Source: Alitta virens
Lineage: Eukaryota; Annelida; Polychaeta; Phyllodocida; Nereididae
DNA: 64,000 bases
Direction: 5' to 3'
Assembly (NCBI GenBank): GCA_932294295.1
Contig: OW028574.1
Coordinates: forward strand, 14,022,215 to 14,086,214
Shown: positions 22,201 through 35,900 of the stretch, in pieces
Layout: the number at the start of each line of letters is the position of its first letter
Position numbering within the stretch: the stretch's first letter is position 1
Translations under genes and position numbers: made by a program
The notes under the pieces: generated by a model
Database searches by the model: none
What the model was told of the DNA's origin: nothing
What the model saw: only the letters and a program-made list of their open reading frames with translations

Positions 22201-25200
22201 TTATAATTTTAATATTTTTTTATTTTTAATTAAAATTTTATTATTTTTCGATTATTTAAAGCTTTACATCTTTTCTTCTTATTTTTTTTTACACAATCGA
22301 TTTTATAGTTCAATTGTTAAGTGGCATAGCGTGTATTTCTATATATAGATGTGCACTATATAAATTTGAATAAACTAACCACAGCTGCCTCTCTGACATG
22401 GCCATGTGATGACTTTACATCGAGTGCTATTACCCAAGCTTCCTAAGCTTTGTTTTATAAACCAAACTGCCGTGAAAGTGCCGTTTTAAGTTGACATGGT
22501 TTTTAGTACTTCCTCACCTACAGATGTTTTAATTGGCTTCACAGAAGTTTTAAAAATTAATTACGTTGGCAAACAGTGTCAGTGCTATAGTGATATCAAT
22601 ACAGGACTTTTGTAACTTTGAAAGGAATCTTTCTGACCAATACCAAGTTCCACATAGCCCAGTAATATTGCACACTTAATGAAAATTCAGCATTTTAGCT
22701 TCATTAGCATCCCACAGCATCCCAGCCATGTGCGCAATGCATTGTTATTGCCAATAATTAGCCATTGTAATGATGCAATTATCAAAGAAAACATGGCAAA
22801 CTCTGTTAATGTTCAATTGTTTATTATCACATGAAATGTCACACTGTTCAAAACTGTTGTCCAGCATTTAACCCAAGCCATTGCCAAGGAAGGTTTACAC
22901 AGGAACTTGTGAGGATGTGGACTAAAAAATCACTACGACAGGCGCTAATTGCTGGCAAACAGACAAATTTCCTTGCTGTGTTAATTCTTGGTAAACTACA
23001 TAGACAATGCATGAAGTTAGATGAGCATGGGCTGTGTGATTAGCTGATATGGCCCTTGACTGAATGAGGTCGTGGGAGAATCAGAATGGACTCATCGCAA
23101 CAAACTCACAGCTTCCACAACATATCCTCGATTTATGTAACTAGTTGCATGCAGTTTTTCATCACACATATAGCAAAGCTAGGTTAGAACAGTATGTACA
23201 TGTAGGACAGTACATGGACATTACAATATCTTGTATTCTCTCATCTGCAAGGATGAGAATACTAGTGTAATTATCAATAACTTACTATACGAAGAATATA
23301 AGATAAATGTTTTTAATTAAACGTCACTTCAACTACAGTGCCTGCTTCAAAGACTCCAGCATACACACGTGATTAGACACATTTGTATCCTACTGATGGT
23401 TCATACAAGTTAATATTTTCCTTTTAATTATATAATTTAAGTCGATATATCAATGAATCAAAAAAATTCATCAAACACTATTTCAGGTGTATGCTAAATA
23501 AATCACTTTAATATGAAACAATTGTCACATTTCATTTAAATCAGAAACCACGAGTAATAATATGCTTTGAATCTTAACACCAAACCATCACACACAAAAT
23601 AACATGTTGCTGCTAAATGAGAACAAAATTCAATATAAATTGGTCTTAACTGATAAGAAAAAATTACGGTCATTATTTGTAAGAAATAATGGCAACCTAG
23701 AACTTAGCTTAAAGCATCTTATTTCAGAATAAGCTTTGAAATAAGATTATCTCACAACTCGCTACTTTCGAGTCATACCTGTAATTCAACAAAATTGTAC
23801 TGAGGATTAAATAATTCCTTTGAAAGAACATGGTTCTCTTCCACTTCAAAAGATAATATTTCAAGAAAAAATTTCTTATAGATTTCGTAAATCAGACAGA
23901 TTTTATAATCCCCCTTCCATCGTCTGATTTGTGCATTTAATTTTTTGAAGTTAATTAATTTACATACCTGCTTTCTGTGATAACATCTTTCCACAGATGT
24001 ATAAACCAAAACAGTAAGAAATTGCTAGCTGTGTGAGTTAGCTCTTTTTTGATTTATTATGACTGAATTACAGGGGTAAATGCAATACAGGTCGACAAAA
24101 AAAGGAATATAAATAACAGTTCAGTGATGTTATAGGTTTCTCAAATTTACATGGCCACAGAAACGGGAAGTGCTGTGTCTACCTTCAATCACTCATAACA
24201 TTTAAATAGATGTCTCACAGTAATACCTTGTACTCATTGCAATTATATCTATTCACCATGGAAACAATTCAACATTTAATCAAATATATAAACACTGTCC
24301 CTGTCCACACTGCTCAACTGTCATCTTACTAGTTAAGCATTTCATTTTTATTATACATATAAGTGATCATCTTCTCAAAAGTTTGGACCTTCAACAGAAA
24401 GAAGTTGATACCAACACAAAGTGGAAGAAATATTTTCTAGTTGGTAGTAAACGAGACCATGCATAATGCTATTAATCACTTTACACTTACACAATTTCTG
24501 ACCTTCAGAATAATATAAATAAATAAGTGCATTAAGGAAACAATAACATTTCAATCAAAGAAAACAAAATCATTGAACAATAACACGTAAACAAACAAGA
24601 GGTATGGCAGGGCCAGTCTACAGAAATCTATGTTTCTCCAACCTATTAAATAAATCCATCATGTGAATTGTTTTAATATATGGTGTCAACTGGTGCTCTG
24701 AATTGTATTCAGGGCTTATCATTGAAACAAATCAAAATACTATGAACATTTTTACAACATTTAGCCATACAATATTAGAACAAAACAAGATGATAACATT
24801 GTCATAGATTTAGGTGGAAGGGATTTCGATTTAACAACAAAAAATTTAGAAACTAGCAAAGGAGTGACGTTAAATAGAGAATACTTTAACAACTACTATG
24901 ATAATTACAGTTTGGAACAGATATTCGGTTTAGGATAGCAGGCTCCAGGCTCCGCTACTGATACAGTTGGTACAAGCAGCAACTACGGACCAAAAATAAT
25001 ATAGAATAGACACTGTCAATTACCTATGCTATTGGAAATCATGTTAAATTTCATTTAAATATTGTCTGACATACTCATTGCATAAACTAGTAGTAAATGA
25101 TGAAACAATTAGCATCATTTTCATTGATATGCAACAAGATTAAGAGTATCAAGGTCACCGTGACATTCAACAATATTCTGCATTCAGCCTCCTTTGAACT

Positions 25201-26459
25201 ATGACCATTCAAATTACAATACCTCGTTCCCAGCCAGCCACACACACAATGAAACTGCTATAATAGTTGGACCCAGCTCGTTTTCTAAAAAGCTGTAAAT
25301 AGCATTTTGAAAAAATAAAGTAGAAGAAAATTCTCAAAAAAAAAAAGAGAAACTACAAGGGGATAAAGCGTCCACATTAACGGGACATCAACCACAGCAA
25401 CAAGGGGTTCCTAATTGGTGTCTTGGCACTAGCTTTGTACACATCGTACCTTACCCAAATGTAATGGTTAAGAATTTTCAGCAACATTATTAGTATAATC
25501 ATCATCATATACACTGATCATCTACTCTAAAGTTATTTACTATGGACTATGTATTTACCATGAACAATAGACAGTCTATGTACACGCAAATTTACACAAT
25601 TTCTCGGAGAGGTTTATACAGCCTAGTAATTACAGTGCATGACAATTAAACATCTGACAAGTAACCATAGTACTTTTTGTCATCATAGAGAAGGGAAAAA
25701 CCCACAAGTACATAAAACTAAAAATCTTCATTTTCACCATGTGTTATGTTTAAATGTCTGGATAACACACCCAAGGCACACGCATCTACAGTACCTCACT
25801 CCAATCATGAACTGTGTGCTCTTAGAAATGATTAACAATTCACCGTCCCAATCGTAACCTGCCACAATGTCTTGTCTATAACACCGTCTCAGCAACTCCT
25901 GTAAATGTCCACCATTAAGTTTAACAGTACAAGGGGTTTCCAAGATTGTTATCATACCAGCTCGAATACCAGCACTTGCCTTCCTCCAAAATACATTGAA
26001 CAAGGAACAGGTATATCAGAGCTACCAATATAACATAAAATGTCATATTAGGGAATTTCACTATGGCATATTAGACAAAGTGTAGAAATAAATTTCTGCA
26101 TTTTAGGTGATTGATCAATTGGGCTAACTGCAACGAGCCCACGTGGTGCATGGTAAAACCATGAAGGTTACGTGGAACTAGAACATTAAGTGAACCACTG
26201 GTTCATATATAAATCGCGATATGAGAATACAGACACTGTGGCATCTGCCTGGTAGTTGAACAAGACCATCCTGCGCTCCACGTTTTATGACACACACTAG
26301 CCTTTGACATTTAACAGTGACAGACATTAAAACAGTTAAGAGCCACCGACGGCTACAGCCAGCCTCTCTGCAGACACTTGGAGACAATACAATGGTCTGT
26401 AGTGGTGGCTGTGTAGGTTAACCGGATGTGCAATCATAGACAATCATGGCATTACATTA

Positions 26460-26484
26460 GTGTGTGTGTGTGTGTATGTGTGTG
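26460..26484. repeat. (TG)n microsatellite
   Basis: Alternating TG with one TA interruption. Confidence 0.85.
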
Positions 26485-26550
26485 GGTATTAAACAACACA
26501 ATCCATGGTACCAGAAGAGATGGTGTGAGTCCATTCGGGAAGTGCTGTCG

Positions 26551-26571
26551 CCGCTGCTGCTGCTGCTGCTG
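26551..26571 (-). repeat. Short CAG repeat in the probable PPP2R5 3' UTR
   Basis: CAG repeated about six times on the gene-sense (minus) strand, some 350 bp beyond the stop codon. Confidence 0.7.
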
Positions 26572-26921
26572 GGTGTAATGGGCGATGCTGGCAGATGCTT
26601 CAATGCAGGACCAGAGTCTCTTTAACAGTGATATGATTCAGTGCAACAAACGAAAGGACTTAATATATCATACACGCTGCGCATCGCAGCTACACGAAAG
26701 AAAAAAAAAGAAAAAGACTGAGCGTTAAAAATCGCAACAACAAATTTATATATCATTCATAACTACACATTTATGCCTATGAAGACACCACGAGGTACCA
26801 GTGAGGAACCGGCAACTGCGAAATGAGGCATTGATGAGGGAGCAACAACAGCAGCAGTGTAGACGAGAATGGGACGGCAACAGGCAGGCCAAGCAGGGAT
26901 GGTCCATAATGAGCACTGTTT

Positions 26922-29900
26922 CTAACTTGTTGTTGATGTTGTCTTCGCCTTGTTTTTGTCGTTTAATTCTAACTTTTCAAGTCTCTTCCATAGTTCATCT
27001 CTCTCCTTTTCTCGTTTCTTTTCCCTGAATGCAAAAAATTCAAATTGAGTGGTTGATAAAATGAAAAATATCACAATGGGAATCTCATAATTAAGATAAA
27101 CGGACTGTTCAACTATTATTTGATGACATCGTCTAAATGTGATGCCCTCAACTGCACTCAATGACCTGATTGTACAGTTACGCCACTAAATAATGGTTTG
27201 GCACATCTTGCTCTTGGCTCTCTAAGACGTCCTTTGTAGGTCATTCACATTAATGCATGCAATTCAATTTCATTAGCAGATAGATAAATTCAGCAGCCAT
27301 CCTTCCTTCACAATTTACACTCCAAAGCTTTACATAGCTAATATTCTAGCAAATACTGTTTGATAAATTTAAGTTTTATTACTGCAGTGAAAGCTTATGT
27401 GTTTTCATGTGAATTTTCATGTGAATTTCCAAATCCAAGAGTAATGTCAAACGCATATGACTAAGCGAAAAATTATACAAAATACCCTGGTTAATAATGG
27501 TTATATTTTACAGGCATTAGGAATTACTTCCTCGGGACTTACTTTTGTCTTTCTGCCTTGTAATTTGAAGTGAGGTCATCAAATAATTTGCTGTTCATCT
27601 CCATGAAGGTTTTCAACACATTATAGACAAGTGCCACGATGGTTTGGTTCCAGTGCTCCTTCGAGATTCGGTACAAGGCAGGGAACATGATGGGCATGAC
27701 CACATTGGAGTTCTCCTCAATCAAACTCATGACATATTCATTATTCCAATAGTAGAGGGCCCGCTCTGCAACCTGTAAGGACATAAAAGGTTAAGTTGAA
27801 AGTATACAATCAATACACTCAAGACACATACTACATAAAACTACTAAAGGAAACACATTTCGCCTAAGTAGTTCTAGGGACAGTGTAAAGCATTTGAAGT
27901 GCAACAATTTGCCAAAATAGTTATATTCAGGAACATTTTTGATTATCATATTATCAAATTACATATATCTAAGAGCAATGTTACAATGTCGACTGCTACG
28001 TGCAGGTGCATTTTAAAGCATAAGCTTGGCATGTATGATGTAGTGCACCACTTGGTATTTGACAGAAATAGTCACAGAAGCTTACCTGAAAGTGCGGACT
28101 GGACACGCATCTAGCAATTTGCTTAAACAGTGGTTCCATGATTACTTGAAACTGGCAGGGTTCTATAACATCCAGGATTTCTTCAATTTCCCCAAGGAAC
28201 ATCACCTGATGACAAAAAACAGGAATGGTCAAACATAGTACAACTGCATGTCAGTAGTTAACTGCATTAACACCTGAGGGCAGCCATTGCTAACTACAAT
28301 GGATTTAACCTTGCTTTGCATGGAATTAAAGTGGTAGAAAATGGGCAATATCTAATAACCGCTGGTCAACAAATAATACAACTTTACAGCATCATTATTA
28401 AATGTAGCGTTATTGTTGGCCAATACACGAAACTTACCTCCTTTTGGCTGCATGTTTTGGGCCAAAATTTCAGTAAGCCTTTCACCACCTGCAAGTAAAG
28501 AACAAGATATAGTGAAGTCATTCCACATTTTCATCCAATTGTTAGAACAAATTTTAGTGTAAGTGGGCAACAAGAATCCAAGGTATTTGACCTGAGCCAT
28601 ATATTCTACAGCATTCAATCTTGTTATTGTGTCTAGGGATGTGAAATCTGTCTGAAAATCGGGTAATAAGAAGTGTTTTTATTTTATTTCCAACTCAATA
28701 GTATTAAGTATTAAACGGCAAAAAATATTTCCATTAATTATACATTCACTGCGATTTAGATAATATTCCCATTAGCTTCTTGATCAAAATAGTTCACCAA
28801 AATATAATGAATTCACCACCTAATTCCATAATGAGTTACAGTTTATCTTTCTAAGCACAAGGCAATCATAGCTTATAGATGGTATGCAAGCTAGTCAGTG
28901 ATTTAATGCCAATGTAACCAACATCATTTGATTTTTGATTATTCATAGAGAATTGTTATGAGCAGACTGGAGACTAAGTGTAAGCTTTCCAAAATTGTTT
29001 ATATTTTGCAAATAACTTCATACAAATGCATGTCTAGTTGGCTAGTGTTTTTAATTTTGTACAGTGACTTTAAATAAAACGTTGTTATTGTTATTATTGT
29101 TATCATTTTTCTTAACTGAGTTACAAGTCACTGGGGGAAGACAAGTTTTTTGCTAACAATAGAAATTTCAAAATACTTCATCAGCAGAAAATATGAGCAT
29201 GACCTTGCAAGTCACTTAAGCATACGAGACAGTTATCAGGACAGCAAAAAAGCAATGATTGGCATTTCAAAGTTGTTGCTGCAGAAACGTGACATTTGCA
29301 GCACTAAAAATTCTATGTTGAGAGACATTTAGCACTGAGTTCGCATTACAATGGATATCATGTTCAAGATTCTATCCTCTATCTTTAAGTGTGTAAACCT
29401 TTCCGTAACAGGCTAAATGAAACTAAGATTCTGTATACACCAGAATGGTGGGATTATTTAGCATTCTCCACACCAATCCTATTGAGCAAGAACAACTACT
29501 ACAGCACAGATCCAGAAGATACGACACATTCATAACTGACTTCTGGGTAATTGTGACGTAATCTCCTGGGATGCCCTGGTGACAAAATTAACTGCAAAAT
29601 GAAATTACCTGCTCTGTTAACGCAGCATCTTTTTCTAAGAACTGAACTACACAGTAGGCCAGCTGAAAATGGAAAACACATATTTTTCAGTACAAATTCA
29701 AATCTAATCATATATGGGAATTATGTAATGAAAGTTCAGTTGAATACAAAAGCTTAAATTACCTGGGCATGGTACAGACTAAGGGTTTTGGACTTGTGCA
29801 GCGGAATGAGAACCTTTATTAGGAACTGTTTATGTTCCGCTTTTAGTGGCAACGCAAACCCATTTATTATGCTGAAAAGGAAGAATATATTCTATTTATA

Positions 29901-32900
29901 TATGTACTGACAAGCTTCATCAAACAATTTCAATTCATTCAATTTCACATCCTCCATTTTTGCCACATACCTGCCCAAAATTTCTAGTAATTCTCCTACC
30001 CCATTGAATGACTCTGTCTCATAAATAAACCTGAAAACCAAACAAAAAGTAATGTAGTAATGTTGAGTTTCTGTCGTATGATTGCACCAAATGCAATTCA
30101 ATCAAGTGTACGAAGGTGGTTCACATCATAGCATTACAGTCAAACACCAAGCCAAGTTGACCTACCGTAGAAAAATATTGTTAATTTGTTTTCTGATGAA
30201 GGCCCTGAGCCCAAGAAATTTTCCATATATCCTATGCAGTATAGTCTTGAGGAAGTCTCGTTCTCTTGGGTCTTCACTGTCGAATAACTCTAATAACTGG
30301 AAGAGAAAAGTGAGATGTCAGTCAACGATTGCTCATTATCTCAAGAGTGTTGCAATCGTTATGCCAAAAAGCCACGAGGCTTACCTGTAGTACAAATTTC
30401 TGGTCGATGTACTTCTTTGCAAGACTTGGCTGGAAGTCAGGAGATTCCAAAACCCGCAGAAAAAAATCATAGACAAGCTGAAAAGATAAAGACACTAATT
30501 ATAACAATTACACGCAAGCTTGAATTGTAGGTTTGACAGGGATAAGTAATGAGCATATTAACGTTATAAAAATACCACATTCTGTGGTCAATATGCTGTC
30601 ATTGTCTCAAGAAGAAGTTGACATCGACTCTTGATAAAGGTGTAATGGACAAGTAATAACTTTTCTGTTTATCATATATGCCATAGGTGTTGAAATCCAG
30701 GGGCCTGTGTCAAGTGCACCTGGTTGACAAGTAACCATGGTCTAAAACTTGTGCAGTAAAAGCAGCAGGAACAGAGACTGAGATTTGTGTTACGTTTTTA
30801 AGCATAGTAATACATTGTATGCAAGCAGATTTGCTGGCCATGACGTAGGAGAATGCTTGATTACCACTATGCAAGTTAACTATCAAGTAATAATTTCCAT
30901 TAAAATTTACTGGCACAATTGTACTCCATTCAACACGAGCAAATTTCAAAGTAGCATTTGTCTTCTCAAAATTATGATGTGACATATCCTGACATCCTTC
31001 AACTGATTTAATTTTATCTATTAAAACTGACGACAAAACCAGTCAAACTTGATCCCTTATCCAGACTTTTCAAGAAACCAATGGAAGTCATAAAGAGAAA
31101 AGTTCGCCAATATTACCTGTAGGTGTGGCCATGACGCTTCCAATGTGGGATCATCCTCTTCGGGATCAAAGTCAGGGTTGTCACTGGGCGGCAATGTGCG
31201 GAAGATGTTGCATGCAATCTAGAATTAAAACCAAAAACATTACAAAATTGTACGAAAGACACTGACAATGTCAAAGCATTTTACACGGCACGTCCTTAAG
31301 ATAGGTCAAATTATCATATCTTAAGACATATTGACATGAAAAGACAATCAATTTTGAGACATTTCATGCTATTTCAAAGACATTCAGACATTACTAATAT
31401 GATAAATGTTGCCTGAAACCAGCCGTTTTATCATATACTACGTGTAAATAGAAAGTACTTCTAATCAGTTATTGAACATTTTCAGCAAAACCAGGTTATG
31501 CCTTCAGAGATTATCCATACACTGTAACAGAAACTCAAAATACGGTCTTCAGTAAAAGGTCACTATATATGCAATTTAGGGCTGGACATCGTTTCATCCT
31601 TAACGATTTGATAATATCACAATAAATTTCTAACGATAAACGAAAATGGTCATGATAATTATGAAAAAGGTGTTACTTAAATATGCACACAATAAAGACC
31701 TGACGGCTTTTATGACATAGGAACAGACAAGTTGAACATGTTTATTCCAGTAATAATTCCAGTAATTTAACTGATTTTTAATATATAACCTTTCAACTGC
31801 TGAAGTCTATATCAATCCATGGCTAACAAATTTAGAATACATTTAAATTCAAAAAAATTTCTTAAATATTTGTATCAATTGGTTTATCAAGAGTGATTAG
31901 ATTGCACTTGAATGCCCTTTGAACAATTAATGAACAAAACTAATTAGTAATTACAGGTCACTTGTCTCACTCTCTAAAAAACGGACCATACAGGAGTGAG
32001 AATGGCTGTACCCCCGAACCGCTCATTCCGCGCGATCTGCAATTTATTACTCGTCACGTTGTTTTAGTCAAACGAATTGGATGCCCTTAGCCATTTAAAC
32101 AGCTTAAAATGCCTAAATAATGTTTATAGATGTATTTACGGAAACGATGGGAACCGGTTTTAATGAAGCAACCACGGTATGCTCGTGATATACCGGTAAA
32201 ACGATCCAGCCCTAATATGCATTAGTGTAACATTATATAAAATGGAAAAATGATGCCTAAAAGATTCACTTGCTCAGGAAGGCTGTACACATGTCAGTCA
32301 ACTACCAAATCATTTTCCAATCTAAGCATACATCAGCTAAAGATGCATGGCTCAGTATAAAGGCTTTCTTGCGCATAAAGAGTTCTTCGTCGGATCAATG
32401 GCAAGTAGATATAAGAGAGCTACTGGATGTGGTCCATTACAGGTAGAAATGACCACAGCAAATTATAGCATATTGACGCAAATCACACATAATGCAACCA
32501 CATTTATGCCAGTGTACATGACATACACCGAAAATTGCATCACACAAAGATATTTAAGTCTTATTATGTACAAGCATTGCATGTTATGTACAACAAAAAG
32601 GACAGTCAGAGCATGCAAAACTGTTAAATGTACTGAGCACCAAATCAATGGTCCCTGCATATTATTCTCACACTAATTTCATCCGCATCATTGACTGAAC
32701 AGTACCTAACGAGGACAAAACAGTTAATCAATATATTGGAGATGGCGATACAAGACAAGTAAAACAAAAGAAAAGTAGAGCAAAAAGAATGACAATGTTG
32801 AATTGCAGATCACATTACACGACATTTAACCACGGGCCTATTCCACAGTTGCTATGCAGTACAGGATATATCATTATCAATCATACAGAACTTTCGGTAT

Positions 32901-35900
32901 CACAATTTTATCATAAACAATGCAATATTTGTAGGTCAAGGTCTCGAGGATAATTTTGACAGTCCTCTGAGAGCCTTAGGAACAGATTAACAAGAAAATC
33001 AAGGTAAAATCTATTGATTTTAACAATATTTTTCCAAGGAGACAGGAATTCAGAGGTTGCGTATGATTGTATTACAAGACAAATAGCCTAGAACTGTGAA
33101 CAAACGCTTTAAAACCTGTCTGGTAGTATTGGTTTGTAGTACTGGTTGTGTTTTTATTTTGTACAAACACCAAGAAATAGCAAAGAGTAGCCTGAGATGA
33201 GTCACTAGGCTAGTGGGCTCTAACTGCTCAGTCAGCTAGCTACAAGATTAATGCATGTAGTAACTGTATATGACTATCCTTTATAAAATTTTCATAGGCC
33301 TGCAATACTTTTTAGAAAGTAAACATTGGCAGCAAACAAAATATCCATTTTGATGGAAACAGGGGAGACAAGTAAAAGAGAGAAAAAGGGAAAACCTTGG
33401 TGATGCTATCTCAGAAAACTTTAAAAAAATCAATAGATAGCACTAGAGCTCAGTGAGTCTTAAGTGAACAAGTTAAGGTCACAGAAGAACAGGTGTTAAA
33501 AGGACAGTGTATACATTTGGGCTACTGGTCATCAAGTCTGCTTGGATATTCATGAGAACTTGCTATGCTTGAACTATGATCTCCTAAGAATGACAGTGAA
33601 ATGTTATCTGTGGTAAAGCAAGGTGGTGGCAAGAAGGATCCCAGTTGACAATCCTGACAGGGTCATTAACCCCTGGCCACCCATTTCATGCACGACTAAA
33701 TCAGGTCAGCATTTTCTGATCATTACTAGCTGAAGGCTGCCTTCTCTCCTCTATCCCCCGGCAGCTAGGTAATGGCTCAAAGCAGCTGCTGATGACCGCA
33801 ATGATGCTGTTGTCGCTGACAATGCCGAATGGTGACCTTTTTGCAGCATCCAAGCTTTTCTTTCGAAGGTCTGCGGCTAGATCTTTACCAACTGACGGCT
33901 AGAAACGACTGCTTCATTTCCTTCTCAACCCAGCAACAAATACACAGACCGACCACACTGACAGACTGTTATGTGTGTTATATCACAAACAATCTTTGCC
34001 CTGCGAGTTCCCATTTTTAAATGTAAGCCAGCACTCAAGATAGATCTGCTATCTGAAGGCCAAGAAAGACGAAAACACAATAGGTGAAGTCCTTGATACA
34101 AATAACACTGATCAACCAACAAAAGACCTTATAACATTTAGAAAGATGGAGAAATGTAACCCTGCAGACTGCCTGGCCCTAAATCATCTATCCTCTCTAA
34201 TACCCCGCCAAGTCGCTGTGCAATTGGCCAGATGAGGCCAATTACTTCTCATGCTAGGGACTTTTTTTTTTCACTTTTATATTTTGCGGTCTTTCGTGAA
34301 TATACTGAATGCCTAAAACAGACCTTCTCAGACATAGTATTGATCATGAATGTTAAAACATCATGGCATCACTGTAGTCACTCCTTTGCCGGCTTATCTC
34401 GTTAATATTCCTAAATGGAATGTGTGGCATGGAGATAAGAGATAATACATTTTATCTTGACATAAATGTTTGTACCTAACATACATTGTCGTTATCTGAG
34501 ATACTACTATAGTTATTGGTCAGGAAATCTAGATAATCGGTGTAATCGCATCACTGCACATATGATGAAGTGTACCATAACCAAAATCAGATTGGGTAAT
34601 TACTGTCAGCTACAATCAATCAGTGACTAATTTAGGCCCCTAACATAACCATGTAGGACGCAGCAGCATGAATCTATGGACAATACTGACACCATGATAA
34701 TGTATGCTGATTGTCGTAGCAGCACTAAAGGAAAAGAAACACCAGAATATGTTTCAAAGGAAATCATGCTTATATCAATAGAAGTGCTTATCAGACAATA
34801 TTGTCCTTTTTTCTCGGTTTATCAGTCTTCATCATACTAGCTTAAACCAGCAATTTCTTGTTGGTCTGGAGAATATTCCCCAGAAGTTGTAAGTGTCAGC
34901 GTCCGAACAACTTCCACAGTATTGCTTAACACCTTGGTGTTCTGGTTATCAATTAAATATGAAGTCTATTCTTCCGGACACAACAGTCCATTCCTTACTT
35001 TTCTTGCGACACAAATACATGCAAATCAGAAGAACATATACAAGGAGCAAATACAATGTTTATTGTAAGACAGTTCAGTAAAAAAACAAGACCTGATAAC
35101 AAAGTACACAATCCTGAACCATTGACAGGTGTACGACAACCATATTAGATTGGTCAACAACACATGCTTGTTACTAGGAACTCTGCTTCTCTCTAGCTAA
35201 CAACTTGATAATTCCAGTTGATCCTTTTTAATAAGAATTAAGTCTCTCTATCTAAAACACGTATTTCCTCTTCCTAAGTTCTCTCTATTCTAACAGGATT
35301 GGCACTTGGCAGCCAGACACTGAAATGGCAGACTATAAAGATATTTCTCAGCCATGATTAAGAACAGGCATGTTTGACTGTGACAGCGCATTCCTTATAT
35401 CTATCTCTCTTTCATCCATGCTTCCTGGATGTGATCTTGGATCGACCTTTCAAACAGAGAGCCACATTATGGCCCGTATATATATATATATGACTAAGCA
35501 AATGGCAGGTTCTTTTACTGTTCTGCAGCAGCAACCTCACTCGCGACATGTCTAAAGTACATGTAAATACATGATACAGGCCAAGGCAGTTTCTGGCCCA
35601 TCTTGAAGCCAGTGAGGTCAGCACCCCGAACCTAAAGCATGTGCTTGCATCCTAGAGCACACTTACTCCCTCACACACCAGCAGCATCAACAGCAGCAAC
35701 ATCAGCAGTAGTAGCATCACCTCAGATGCAGGCACTACAGCATCCCTACTGCTACTACTGCCGCTGCCGCTGTTGATCACCATCACATGATATTCTGATC
35801 CCTGACCCTCAGCCTTATCACACTCGAGATATTACATGCTCTTCTCCACTACAGCAACCCAACGGCAAATGCACCTTAACTACCTCGACAATTACACCAA

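Larger units (their letters stand above)
21101..26921. other. Convergent intergenic region and probable PPP2R5 3' UTR
   Basis: No coding exon is recognised. Most of the right part is likely the 3' UTR of the minus-strand PPP2R5 gene; candidate minus-strand AATAAA signals (TTTATT on plus) occur near 24348 and 24053. A LINE fragment lies at 22010-22200 and simple repeats at 26460-26571. Confidence 0.4.
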
